The notes under the pieces: model-generated | Told to the model about the DNA's origin: nothing | The model's input: only the letters and a program-made list of their open reading frames with translations | Database searches by the model: none | Position numbers and translations under genes: made by a program | From: Noviherbaspirillum malthae | GTDB lineage: Bacteria > Pseudomonadota > Gammaproteobacteria > Burkholderiales > Burkholderiaceae_D | Direction: 5' to 3' | DNA: 64,000 nucleotides | Assembly (NCBI RefSeq): GCF_015352985.1 | Contig: NZ_JACYXF010000001.1 | Span: 186,001 to 250,000 of the forward strand | Part shown: positions 25,186-33,715 of the stretch, piece by piece | How positions within the stretch are numbered: the first letter of the stretch is position 1 | How the letters are laid out: each line of letters begins with the position of its first letter

Positions 25186-25962
25186 ATCGATCAGCATTTT
25201 CCACCAGCGCTGCTTGGGCGGCGCGGCTTGCGGCGGCTCGGCCGGGGGCATGGTTTCCATCTTGGGCACATGCGGCGGCACCAAGTCGCGCGGCATGTCG
25301 GTATGGAAGACCTTGACCCGGGAGCGGTCGATGCCGGGATTGTCTTCAGTCGGCTCAGCCTGCTTGGCGCCGTTCATTTCCTCCGGCGGCGCAGCCGTTA
25401 CCATCGGGGAGGCGGCCGCCTCCGTCGCAGCCTGCGGCTGGTCGGGTACGGGAGCCGGAGCAGGGGTAGGTGCCGGAACCGCTTCGGCTTGCGCCGGCCG
25501 GGCAGGTCCGTTTTCCGCCACCGGTGGTTCCGCCGCCTGCGGCGGTTCAGCCTCCGGCTGGCGCTTCATCGATTCGACCTGTCGATCGTATTCGAGAAAC
25601 AGCACCTTGCTTTCCAGTACCTTGATGACGCTTTCCTTGTCGGCGATCCGTGCCCGCAATTCATTGGTGACCTGGTCCTTGACCTTGCGCAGTTCCGCTT
25701 CCAGCGCCAGTGCCCGCTCCAGCGAGCGGTTGCGCTCCTCCAGCAGGGCGATGCGCAGCTGGTCGCGGGACTGGCCGTCGTCGGCATCATCATCGGGAAG
25801 ATGCAGCCGGCCATAGGTACGCAGCAATTCCGAGGTGTCGATCTGGGCTTCGCCGTCCGGGGAAACGGTCTTGCTCAGCCTGCCGCGCTCGATATCGCGG
25901 TAAATCGTGGAACGGTTCCTTCGAACAAGTTTTGCAGCCTCTGAGATGGAAACGAGTGCCAT
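25156..25962 (-). CDS. HTH / coiled-coil / proline-rich DNA-binding protein of unknown function
   Basis: This 268-residue protein starts at ATG 25962 with a MerR/excisionase-like HTH (LVSISEAAKLVRRNRSTIYR, residues 3-22, then DIERGRLSKTVSPDGEAQID). A long charged coiled coil follows (about 65-125, e.g. LLEERNRSLERALALEAELR), then a Pro/Ala/Glu-rich linker (about 130-190, with APTPAPAPVPDQPQ), and a basic tail KKKKPPLHK. Similar layouts occur in plasmid-encoded DNA-binding and entry-exclusion-like proteins, but I cannot assign a function. A longer in-frame start at 26232 would run into the upstream region of rnpB and is unlikely. It lies between the Crp/Fnr gene and rnpB. Confidence 0.65.
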   Translation of the reverse strand: MALVSISEAAKLVRRNRSTIYRDIERGRLSKTVSPDGEAQIDTSELLRTYGRLHLPDDDADDGQSRDQLRIALLEERNRSLERALALEAELRKVKDQVTNELRARIADKESVIKVLESKVLFLEYDRQVESMKRQPEAEPPQAAEPPVAENGPARPAQAEAVPAPTPAPAPVPDQPQAATEAAASPMVTAAPPEEMNGAKQAEPTEDNPGIDRSRVKVFHTDMPRDLVPPHVPKMETMPPAEPPQAAPPKQRWWKMLIDKKKKPPLHK

Positions 25963-26106
25963 ATGCCAGTAAGCGGCCGTCGGGCCGGGTTGAGTAGGGA
26001 CGAACGCATGCCGGGCCTGCGCCTTGCATAGGAAGGGTGGACAAGCTTTTTCGGAAAAGATTCTCGAATACGGCAGGCACACCCCGTGCGGCAGCGCCGC
26101 CTGCGT

Positions 26107-26112
26107 TACAAT
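26107..26112 (+). promoter_or_regulatory. -10 box of the rnpB promoter
   Basis: TACAAT at 26107-26112 lies 6 bp before the predicted 5' end of RNase P RNA at 26119, the expected distance. The -35 region is poor, which may mean an upstream element or activator matters. Confidence 0.6.
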
Positions 26113-26118
26113 GCCGCC

Positions 26119-26436
26119 TGAAGCAAGCCAGACAGCCGCTGGCCATCGCAAGATGGCGGGAGGAAGGTCCGGACTCCACAGAGCAGGGTGACGGCTAACG
26201 GCCGTCCGCCGCGAGGCGCGGAACAGGGCCACAGAGACGAGCGTATTAAGTTACGGTGAAACGCGGTAACCTCCACCTGGAGCAATTTCAAATAGGCACG
26301 CATTGATGCTGCTCGCGGAGCGTGCGGGTAGAAAGCTTGAGCCGTGGAGCAATTCACGGCCTAGAGGAATGGCTGTCATAGCGTGCGGGGTCAAACCCGG
26401 GCGCCGTAACAGAATCCGGCCTATCGGCTTGCTTCA
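26119..26436 (+). ncRNA. rnpB: RNase P RNA (type A)
   Basis: This is the catalytic RNA of RNase P, which trims 5' leaders from pre-tRNAs. The hallmark GAGGAAGGTCCGGACTCC element begins at about 26159 and is followed by GAGCAGGGTG. Near the 3' end, GAGGAATGGCTGTCA and ACAGAATCCGGCCTAT complete the conserved core. The ends form helix P1: TGAAGCAAGCC (26119-26129) pairs with GGCTTGCTTCA (26426-26436). The length of about 318 nt is slightly short for a type A RNA but the core appears complete. Ends are predicted from P1 pairing. Confidence 0.95.
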
Positions 26437-27164
26437 TTTACTCCTTCCCTGCCGGTTTTTACCGGAGCAACTTATTTCCAGTAGTCATTACAAGCAATTT
26501 GAGCGACCTCAACGCAAGGACGGAGCGCTTCGCTACAGTAGAGCCCGTCGCCGGTTCCAAGGACAATCAAGAGCCTGTTGGCCGTGGGATGAATCACTGA
26601 GAATAGTGGAGGATTTCAGCTCCGCCCGTGCTTTCAAATAGCGGCCGCTAATGAAACACCAGGCGCGGCAGGACTGCTTTCCCGCTTCCGATACTTCATC
26701 TCACGACCAACACGCTTTTGCCGGCTCCCCGCTTCGGGCCGGTTGCTCGCTGCAGCGACTGAGCATCTTTCCTTCCTTCGTAATTCCCTTGCAACTCCCC
26801 CGTATCACCCCCGGTTTTTATCGGTTCTCAACCACGTCTGCCGCATGCCGGCCAGCTGCAAAACGCCGGATGAGCCGGACTTGCCAGCCTTTCAAATATT
26901 GCTGCGCTCGACAGCCGCGCGTTGCGTTTTCACCCCAGCCGCATTTTCCGTACGGAAAATCAAAATGAGGAACAGCAAGGACTTATCGCGCCAATTGTGT
27001 TGCTCTGCAGAATAAAAACAAGTGTAGCTTCCTGAGACAATACCTTCAGATAGTCGCGTAAGTGCTTAATTTTCCTCGACATTCATTCAATGCGTTTCTT
27101 CAATGAAACGCGCTAAGTCATTGACTTCATTAGAAAAAATCACATTTTTGTTTCCTTATATTAC
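26437..27164. other. Gene-free stretch between rnpB and the mraZ promoter
   Basis: This 728-bp region has no credible protein gene; the open frames (for example 26651-26968) have low-complexity composition and no ribosome site. It becomes AT-richer after about 27000. It contains a perfect 18-bp palindrome at 26943-26960 and a 7-bp inverted pair GCGTTTC/GAAACGC at 27092-27111. It could hold a small RNA, but nothing identifies one. Confidence 0.5.
26943..26960. promoter_or_regulatory. Perfect 18-bp palindrome, operator-like
   Basis: ATTTTCCGTACGGAAAAT reads the same on both strands. It lies about 340 bp upstream of mraZ and is not followed by a T run, so it resembles a dimeric regulator site more than a terminator. 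The binding protein and the controlled transcript are unknown. Confidence 0.5.
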
Positions 27165-27193
27165 TTGACCGCAAATTGGGCTCCCTTTAAAGT
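27165..27193 (+). promoter_or_regulatory. Promoter of the dcw cluster (PmraZ)
   Basis: TTGACC (27165-27170) and TAAAGT (27188-27193) are separated by exactly 17 bp, a good sigma-70 pair. The predicted start of transcription is near 27200, about 100 bp upstream of mraZ. The -10 box touches the first MraZ box. Confidence 0.75.
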
Positions 27194-27237
27194 GGGCGAC
27201 AGTGTGAAAAAGTGTAGTTTTGTGGGTGAAATGTGGT
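27192..27237 (+). promoter_or_regulatory. Array of MraZ boxes
   Basis: GTGGG (27192), GTGTG (27202), GTGTA (27212) and GTGGG (27222) recur exactly every 10 bp, and a shifted GTGGT follows at 27233. MraZ of E. coli and other bacteria binds direct TGGGN/GTGGG-type repeats with 10-bp spacing just upstream of its own gene. The array covers the -10 edge and the predicted transcription start, so binding would repress the dcw operon by blocking polymerase. Confidence 0.8.
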
Positions 27238-27302
27238 TTGCCAACCCCGAAAACTTGTTTCACAGACATGACTAAAAATGACAACCACGAGGGTGAATCA
27301 GG

Positions 27303-27731
27303 GTGTTTCAGGGCGCGTCAGCACTGAGTCTCGATGCAAAAGGGCGGATGACCATCCCCGCCAAGCATCGCGACGCCTTGTCGCTTCAGTGCGAAGGCCG
27401 CGTCACGCTGACCAAGCACCCTCATGGCTGCCTGCTCTTTTTCCCCCGTCCTGTCTGGGAAGTCCATCGCGAACAGATCGCCGCCTGGCCGATGTCCGCT
27501 CGCGCATGGCAGCGTATTTTCCTGGGCAATGCCTCCGATGTCGAAATGGATTCCGCCGGCCGCATTCTGATCGCGCCGGAACTGCGAAGTGCCGTGGGCC
27601 TGACGCGTGACGTCATGCTGCTCGGCATGGGCAGCCATTTCGAGATCTGGGATGCGGAAAAGCTTGCCGAGAACGAGGCGGAAGCCGTCGCCAACGGCAT
27701 GCCGGACGCATTGAGTAATTTTTCCTTCTGA
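27303..27731 (+). CDS. mraZ: Transcriptional regulator MraZ
   Basis: This 142-residue protein has two AbrB/SpoVT-like swapped-hairpin repeats, each with the DxxxR motif: [19 protein letters not shown] (about residues 8-26) and [15 protein letters not shown]. MraZ forms a ring that binds DNA repeats upstream of its own gene and represses the division and cell-wall cluster. The start is GTG 27303. It is the first gene of the cluster and lies 66 bp after the MraZ-box array, so autoregulation is expected. rsmH follows after 8 bp. Confidence 0.95.
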   Translation: MFQGASALSLDAKGRMTIPAKHRDALSLQCEGRVTLTKHPHGCLLFFPRPVWEVHREQIAAWPMSARAWQRIFLGNASDVEMDSAGRILIAPELRSAVGLTRDVMLLGMGSHFEIWDAEKLAENEAEAVANGMPDALSNFSF

Positions 27732-27739
27732 CGGGCCGT

Positions 27740-28717
27740 ATGACTGAAAAACCGGTGCCCGAATTGCAGCACCGAACGGTGCTGCTGGAAGAAGCGGTGG
27801 ATGCGCTGCACATCGACGGCGAACGCGCCAATGGCGTGTATGTCGATGGCACCTTCGGCCGCGGCGGTCACAGCCGCCGGATCCTGGAGCGTCTCGGCCC
27901 GCAAGGCCGATTGATCGCTTTCGACAAGGATCCGCAGGCGATTGCGACCGCAGAGGCGATTGCCGACGCACGGTTTGAAATCGTGCACGACAGTTTCGCA
28001 ACGATGCGCGCGGCCCTGGCCGAACGCGGCATCGGGCAGGTGAACGGCATTTTGATGGACCTGGGAATCTCTTCGCCGCAGGTGGACGAGGCGGCGAGGG
28101 GATTCAGTTTTCGGCTGGATGGGCCGCTCGACATGCGCATGGATACCACGCGCGGGATGTCGGCGGCGGAATGGCTCGCGACCGAGTCCGAACAGACGAT
28201 AGGAAAGGTGATACGAGATTATGGGGAAGAACGGTTTGCTTTTCAGATTGCAAAGGCGATTGCTGCTCGCAGGGCAGTCGCCCCAATTTCAACCACACGA
28301 CAGCTTGCCGAGATCGTGGCACACGCCGTCAAGACCCGCGAGAAGGGTAAAGACCCGGCCACTCGCACATTTCAGGCTATCCGGATTTACATCAATCAAG
28401 AGCTTGAAGAACTCGAAGTAGGACTCGACGCCGCACTGGAAAAACTGGCTCCGGACGGGAGATTGGCTGTGATCAGCTTTCATTCACTGGAAGATCGCAT
28501 CGTCAAGCGCTTCATGGCCTCCAAGGCCAACGCGCCCCAGCCCGACCGTCGCCTGCCGATCCGTGCGGCCGACCTGCCGCAGCCGCAACTGAAGCTGCTG
28601 GCAAAGATGAAACCGTCGGACGCGGAAGTCGCCGGCAACCCGCGGGCCAGGTCGGCCATCATGCGGGTGGCCGGACGCACTTCGGCGCCGCTTGCATTAT
28701 CCGGGAGCGCTCCGTGA
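27740..28717 (+). CDS. rsmH: 16S rRNA (cytosine1402-N4)-methyltransferase
   Basis: This 325-residue enzyme methylates N4 of C1402 in the ribosomal P site. Visible parts are [13 protein letters not shown], the SAM loop [15 protein letters not shown] (about residues 35-49), [20 protein letters not shown] and the C-terminal [16 protein letters not shown]. The length fits RsmH. It overlaps ftsL by 4 bp (GTGA), implying coupled translation. A stretch near 28195-28310 uses codons uncommon elsewhere in this window (ATA, GGA, CGA, AAA) and is AT-richer than its surroundings. Confidence 0.95.
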   Translation: MTEKPVPELQHRTVLLEEAVDALHIDGERANGVYVDGTFGRGGHSRRILERLGPQGRLIAFDKDPQAIATAEAIADARFEIVHDSFATMRAALAERGIGQVNGILMDLGISSPQVDEAARGFSFRLDGPLDMRMDTTRGMSAAEWLATESEQTIGKVIRDYGEERFAFQIAKAIAARRAVAPISTTRQLAEIVAHAVKTREKGKDPATRTFQAIRIYINQELEELEVGLDAALEKLAPDGRLAVISFHSLEDRIVKRFMASKANAPQPDRRLPIRAADLPQPQLKLLAKMKPSDAEVAGNPRARSAIMRVAGRTSAPLALSGSAP

Positions 28718-28986
28718 GCGGCCGCATCAACACCGTTTTGACCATTGCCCTGGTCGCCTGCGCCCTGTCCGTGGTGAACGCGCAATACAAGCACCGCAGT
28801 CTCTTCATCGAACTGGAGCGCTCGCAGTCCGCGGCGCGCCAGCTTGAAATCGAATGGTCGCAGCTGCAGCTCGACCAGTCCACGCTCGGCAAGCATGCGC
28901 GCATCGAGGAAAACGCGCGCCGCAACCTGGCGATGGTCCCGGTGACGCCCAACCGTACCCAATACCTGATTCCGGGAGCGAAATAA
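28714..28986 (+). CDS. ftsL: Cell division protein FtsL
   Basis: This 90-residue bitopic protein has one N-terminal membrane helix ([20 protein letters not shown], about residues 7-26) followed by a periplasmic coiled coil ([20 protein letters not shown]). FtsL joins FtsB and FtsQ and activates the FtsWI septal synthase. The start is GTG 28714, overlapping the end of rsmH; the TAA overlaps the ftsI ATG by one base. Position and architecture identify it, since primary conservation in FtsL is low. Confidence 0.92.
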   Translation: MSGRINTVLTIALVACALSVVNAQYKHRSLFIELERSQSAARQLEIEWSQLQLDQSTLGKHARIEENARRNLAMVPVTPNRTQYLIPGAK

Positions 28987-30743
28987 TGCGCACCGCTTCC
29001 CGCACTGCCGCCGGCAAGGGCGTGCAATTCAGCGCAAGCCCCGTGCTTGCCGTCAAGCTTCCGGTCTGGCGCTCGCGCGTTGTGCTGTTTGTCCTGTTCG
29101 CCGCGTTCGCCGCGCTGGTCATCCGCGCGCTCTGGCTGCAGGGCCTGTCGACCGAATTCCTGCAGAAGCAGGGCGCCGTCCGCTACGCGCGCACGCTGGA
29201 ATTGCCGGCCACGCGCGGCAAGATCATCGACCGCAACGGTCAGGTGCTCGCCTCGTCGATGCCGGTGCGGGCAGTCTGGGCGATTCCGGAAGACGTCTCC
29301 GAGGCGCCGCCGGAGAAGCTGCGCTCGCTGGCCAGGCTGCTGGACATGAGCGAAGCCGACCTGCGCAAGAAGCTCGATTCCGACCGCACTTTCGTCTACC
29401 TGAAACGCCAGGTCGAACAGGAAACCGTCGACAAGATACTGAAACTCGGCATCGCCGGCATCGAGACCCGCAAGGAATACAAGCGCTACTATCCCGACGG
29501 CGACGTGATGGCGCATATCGTCGGCTTCACCAACGTCGAGGACGTCGGCCAGGAAGGCATGGAACTGGCCTACCAGAAGAACCTGGCCGGCACCACGGGC
29601 AGCCGCAAGGTCATCAAGGACCGGCTCGGCCGCGTGGTCGAGGACCTGCAGTCCACGCGTCCGCCGCACGACGGCAAGGACCTGCCGCTGTCGGTCGACC
29701 GCAAGATCCAGCACATCGCCTTCACCCACCTGAAGGAAGCGGTGGACAAGCACAAGGCCAAGGCCGCCGGCATCGTCGTGCTCGACGTGAAGACCGGCGA
29801 GGTGCTGGCGCTGGCCAACCTGCCGACCTACAACCCGAACGACCGCTCCGGCCTGACCGGCGCGCAGCTGCGCAACCGCGTGCTGACCGACACCTTCGAG
29901 CCGGGCTCCATCATGAAGCCCTTCACGATTGCGCTCGGCCTGGAAAACAAGCTGGTCACGCCGACCACCAACATCCAGACCGCGCCGGGACGCATCACGA
30001 TCGGCAAGGCCACCATCGGCGACGCCCATCCGCACGGCATGCTGACGGTATCCCAGGTGCTGGAAAAGTCGTCCAACGTCGGCACCGCCAAGATCGCACT
30101 GCAGATGCAGCCGCAGACCATGTGGGAAATGTTCACCGCCGTCGGCTTCGGCCAGCAGCCCAAGCTGGGCTTCCCCGGCGCCGTCGCCGGGCGCGTGCGC
30201 CCCTACAAGTCATGGAAGCCGATCGAGCAGGCCACGATGAGCTACGGCCACGGCATTTCGACGTCGCTGATCCAGATGGCGCATTCGTACATGATCTTCG
30301 CGCGCGACGGCGAAATGATCCCGATCACCTTCCAGAAGGCCGGCGACCATCCGATCGGCCAGCGCGTGATTTCCGAAAAGACCGCACGAGACGTGCGCGC
30401 CATGCTCGAACTGGCGGCAGGCCCGACCGGCACTGCGCCTCAGGCCCAGGTGCCGGGCTACCGCGTCGCAGGCAAGACCGGCACCGCGCACAAGCTGGTG
30501 GGCCGCCAGTACGGCAACAAGTACGTGGCTTCTTTCGTCGGTTTTGCGCCGGTGTCGAACCCTCGCATCATTGTCGCCGTCATGGTCGACGAGCCGTCCA
30601 ACGGCCAGCACTACGGCGGCCAGGTGGCAGCGCCGGTATTTTCCTCGGTGGTTGCCAATGCGCTGCGCGCGATGAACGTCGCACCGGATTCGTCGGTGAC
30701 CGACATCATCATCCCGGCGGAAAGCGTAAAGGAGAGCCTGTGA
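28986..30743 (+). CDS. ftsI: Septal peptidoglycan transpeptidase FtsI (PBP3)
   Basis: This 585-residue class B penicillin-binding protein has an N-terminal membrane helix (SRVVLFVLFAAFAALVIRAL, about residues 30-50), a pedestal domain (PATRGKIIDRNGQVLAS) and a transpeptidase domain with the active-site Ser308 in GSIMK, SSN at 362-364 and KTGT at 497-500. It crosslinks septal peptidoglycan with FtsW. ATG 28986 shares a base with the ftsL stop and follows the conserved start; upstream in-frame starts would overlap ftsL. It overlaps murE by one base. Confidence 0.97.
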   Translation: MRTASRTAAGKGVQFSASPVLAVKLPVWRSRVVLFVLFAAFAALVIRALWLQGLSTEFLQKQGAVRYARTLELPATRGKIIDRNGQVLASSMPVRAVWAIPEDVSEAPPEKLRSLARLLDMSEADLRKKLDSDRTFVYLKRQVEQETVDKILKLGIAGIETRKEYKRYYPDGDVMAHIVGFTNVEDVGQEGMELAYQKNLAGTTGSRKVIKDRLGRVVEDLQSTRPPHDGKDLPLSVDRKIQHIAFTHLKEAVDKHKAKAAGIVVLDVKTGEVLALANLPTYNPNDRSGLTGAQLRNRVLTDTFEPGSIMKPFTIALGLENKLVTPTTNIQTAPGRITIGKATIGDAHPHGMLTVSQVLEKSSNVGTAKIALQMQPQTMWEMFTAVGFGQQPKLGFPGAVAGRVRPYKSWKPIEQATMSYGHGISTSLIQMAHSYMIFARDGEMIPITFQKAGDHPIGQRVISEKTARDVRAMLELAAGPTGTAPQAQVPGYRVAGKTGTAHKLVGRQYGNKYVASFVGFAPVSNPRIIVAVMVDEPSNGQHYGGQVAAPVFSSVVANALRAMNVAPDSSVTDIIIPAESVKESL

Positions 30744-32299
30744 TGAATGTCGCCGCTCCCGTCATCGGCTCCGCCGGTTCCAACATCAACGACATCCTCG
30801 CCTGGCTGCATGCCGAGGCGCCGGCGGCGCAGCTGTCGTCCGACTCGCGCAGCGTGCGCACCGGCGATGTCTTCTTTGCCTATCCCGGCGACGCTTCGGA
30901 CGGCCGCAAGTACATCGAGCAGGCCATTGCCAACGGCGCCCGCGCCGTCGTCTATGAAGCGGAAGGCTTCGACTGGAACGACGCCTGGAGCGTCGCCCAT
31001 CTGGCCGTGCCGCAGCTGAAGAAGACGGCAGGACCGATCGCCAATGCCTATTATGAGCAGCCGGATGCCGGCCTGTTCACGGTGGCGGTCACCGGCACCA
31101 ACGGCAAGACATCCTGCACCCAGTGGCTGGGCAAGGCGCTGTCGCGGCTGGGGCAGCCGACGGCCGTGATCGGCACGCTCGGCGTCGGCATCTATCAGCG
31201 CGGCAATCATGCCGGCTTCAACGCCACCGGTTACACCACGCCGGATGCGGTGATCCTGCAGCGCGCGCTGGCGCAGCTGCGCGACCGCGGCGCCCGCGCC
31301 CTCGCCATCGAGGCTTCGTCGATCGGCATCGACCAGGGCCGCCTGAACGGCATGCATGTCGATGTCGCGCTATTCACCAATTTCACCCGCGACCATCTCG
31401 ACTACCACGGCGACATGGCGGCCTATGAAGCGGCCAAGCGGGCATTGTTCGACTGGCCGAACCTGCGCCACGCGGTGATCAATCTCGACGACGAGATGGG
31501 CCTGCGGCTGGTGAAGCACCTGCAGACCAGCAGGCCGTCGGTCGGCATCACCGGTTACACGGTCGCTGGATGCAGCCTGCCGGGCATCGCGGTCGTCTCC
31601 GCGAACGACATCCGCATGCAGCACGGCGCCACCACTTTCAGGCTGGACAGCGACGCCGGCAGCGCACAGGTCAAGACCCAGCTGGTCGGGCAGTTCAACG
31701 TCAGCAACGTGCTCGGCATCTTCGGCGTGCTGCGCGCCAAGAGTATCGCCTTCAAGGCATCCGTCGATGCGATCGAGGGGCTGACGCCGGTGCCGGGACG
31801 CATGGAGCAGCTCGGCGGACAGGACGCGCCGCTGATGGTGATCGATTATGCGCACACGCCCGATGCGCTGGAAAAGACGCTGGCCAGCCTGCGCCAGGTT
31901 GCACAGCAGCGCGGAGGGCAGCTGTGGTGCGTGTTCGGCTGCGGCGGCGACCGCGATCCGGGCAAGCGCCCGCAGATGGGCGCGGTCGCGCAGGCGGCCG
32001 ATCACGTCATCGTCACCAGCGACAATCCGCGCAGCGAAGAGCCGTCGGCCATTCTCGCGCAGATCGTCGCCGGCATCGACCAGTCGAAGCTGGCGAAGGA
32101 AGCATTGCATGTCATTGAAGACCGCGCCGCCGCCATTCTGTGGGCAGGCAGGCATGCGGCGAAGAACGATGTGGTGTTGTTGGCAGGGAAGGGCCACGAG
32201 TCGTATCAGGAAATCAAAGGCAAGAAATTGCCGTTCTTGGATGCAGACCATGCCGCGCTGGCATTGGCTGCAAGGGCAACAATGAAGGGGATGATGTAA
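30743..32299 (+). CDS. murE: UDP-MurNAc-tripeptide synthetase (meso-diaminopimelate adding)
   Basis: This 518-residue ATP-dependent ligase adds meso-DAP to UDP-MurNAc-L-Ala-D-Glu in the cytoplasm. It has the P-loop VTGTNGKTSC (Gly118-Thr123), EASSIGIDQGRLNG and FTNFTRDHLDYHG, and the DNPR motif at residues 427-430, which marks DAP rather than lysine specificity. ATG 30743 overlaps the ftsI stop by one base, with GGAG upstream. Its TAA overlaps the murF ATG in the same way. Confidence 0.97.
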   Translation: MNVAAPVIGSAGSNINDILAWLHAEAPAAQLSSDSRSVRTGDVFFAYPGDASDGRKYIEQAIANGARAVVYEAEGFDWNDAWSVAHLAVPQLKKTAGPIANAYYEQPDAGLFTVAVTGTNGKTSCTQWLGKALSRLGQPTAVIGTLGVGIYQRGNHAGFNATGYTTPDAVILQRALAQLRDRGARALAIEASSIGIDQGRLNGMHVDVALFTNFTRDHLDYHGDMAAYEAAKRALFDWPNLRHAVINLDDEMGLRLVKHLQTSRPSVGITGYTVAGCSLPGIAVVSANDIRMQHGATTFRLDSDAGSAQVKTQLVGQFNVSNVLGIFGVLRAKSIAFKASVDAIEGLTPVPGRMEQLGGQDAPLMVIDYAHTPDALEKTLASLRQVAQQRGGQLWCVFGCGGDRDPGKRPQMGAVAQAADHVIVTSDNPRSEEPSAILAQIVAGIDQSKLAKEALHVIEDRAAAILWAGRHAAKNDVVLLAGKGHESYQEIKGKKLPFLDADHAALALAARATMKGMM

Positions 32300-33714
32300 T
32301 GAAATCATCATTGGCTGCGCTGCAGCCATGGATTTCTGGGGCGGTTGTTGTCAACGCCGCCACGGGCGATGCCGCATTCGACGGCGTGTCGACCGACAGC
32401 CGCCAGGCAGGCGCGGGCAACCTGTTCGTCGCACTGCGCGGCGAGCGTTTCGACGCGCACGATTTCTTGAATCAGGTGGCGGCGCAAGGCGTCGCCGCCG
32501 TCGTGGTGGAGCGCGTGCCGGACGGCCTGAGCGTGCCGGCGCTGGTGGTGCCGGATACGCGCATCGCGCTCGGCGAGATCGGGGCATACTGGCGCCGCCA
32601 GTTCACGCTGCCGGTCATCGGCGTCACTGGCAGCAACGGCAAGACCACGGTCAAGGAAATGATCGCCTCCATCCTGTCGGCCGCCTACGGTCCCGACAAT
32701 ATCCTCGCCACCCGTGGCAATCTCAACAACGAGATCGGCGTGCCGTTGACGGTCTTCCGTCTCGACGCCGCCTGCAAGGCCGCCGTGGTGGAACTCGGCA
32801 TGAACCATCCGGGCGAAATCGCGGCCATCACCGGCATCGCCCAGCCTACGGTGGCGCTGGTGAACAATGCGCAGCGCGAGCACCAGGAATTCATGGAAAG
32901 CGTGGAAGCGGTAGCAAAAGAGAACGGCGCCGTTCTCCTCGGCCTGCCGGAAGACGGCGTGGCAGTCTTCCCCGCCGATGATACTTACACCACGCTCTGG
33001 CGCTCCTATGCCGGGCAGCGTAAAACAATGACATTCGGCCTTGCCCAAGACGTGCAAGACGGTCAAGGGAGCAATGTGCAAGCGGATGTAAGCTGCACAT
33101 TTCAGGTGAACGATTTCGGCAGTGACCTGTCCATTACTGCCTGTGGGAAACAATTCCAGGTGACACTTTCCGCAGCGGGCGTGCACAACGTCCGCAATGC
33201 ACTTGCTGCAACGGCTTGCACGCTTGCCATCGGCGTGCCCGAGGATGCGATCAAGCGCGGCCTCGAGGCATTCGCCCCGGTCAGCGGGCGGCTGCAGCGC
33301 AAGACGGCGAAGAGTGGCGCACTGGTGATCGACGATACGTACAACGCCAATCCGGATTCGGTGCGCGCGGCAATCGATGTACTGTCGCGCACGAACGCGC
33401 CCCGCGTGCTGGTGCTGGGCGACATGGGCGAAGTGGGCGACGAAGGCCCGCAGTTCCATGTCGAGATCGGCAACTATGCGCGGGAGCAGGGCATCGAGCA
33501 TCTGCTCACGCTCGGCGAGCTGGCAAGGCATGCGAGCGCCGCGTTCGGCGCGGGTGCAAGGCATTTCGACGATATCGCATCGATCAACCAGGCGGCCGAG
33601 GCATTGGTTTCCACAGGGTCGACGACGCTGGTGAAGGGCTCGCGTTTCATGAAGATGGAGCGCGTGGTCCAGCATCTCGTCAATCAAATGGATCAAGGAC
33701 AGGGAACCCACTGA
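32299..33714 (+). CDS. murF: UDP-MurNAc-tripeptide--D-alanyl-D-alanine ligase
   Basis: This 471-residue Mur ligase adds D-Ala-D-Ala to complete UDP-MurNAc-pentapeptide. Visible motifs are [20 protein letters not shown], the P-loop [32 protein letters not shown] (typical of MurF) and [17 protein letters not shown]. The start overlaps murE by one base and mraY begins 1 bp after the stop. Codons around 33000-33240 are richer in AAA, CAA and ACA than in neighbouring genes, with local GC near 52 percent. Confidence 0.96.
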   Translation: MKSSLAALQPWISGAVVVNAATGDAAFDGVSTDSRQAGAGNLFVALRGERFDAHDFLNQVAAQGVAAVVVERVPDGLSVPALVVPDTRIALGEIGAYWRRQFTLPVIGVTGSNGKTTVKEMIASILSAAYGPDNILATRGNLNNEIGVPLTVFRLDAACKAAVVELGMNHPGEIAAITGIAQPTVALVNNAQREHQEFMESVEAVAKENGAVLLGLPEDGVAVFPADDTYTTLWRSYAGQRKTMTFGLAQDVQDGQGSNVQADVSCTFQVNDFGSDLSITACGKQFQVTLSAAGVHNVRNALAATACTLAIGVPEDAIKRGLEAFAPVSGRLQRKTAKSGALVIDDTYNANPDSVRAAIDVLSRTNAPRVLVLGDMGEVGDEGPQFHVEIGNYAREQGIEHLLTLGELARHASAAFGAGARHFDDIASINQAAEALVSTGSTTLVKGSRFMKMERVVQHLVNQMDQGQGTH

Positions 33715-33715
33715 C

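Noticed and set aside
25963-26232. N-terminal extension of the HTH/coiled-coil gene to 26232
   Set aside because: It would run across the rnpB promoter and the 5' part of rnpB; the HTH begins right after ATG 25962.
26651-26968. 105-codon frame between rnpB and mraZ
   Set aside because: Irregular composition, no ribosome site and no membrane or domain pattern.
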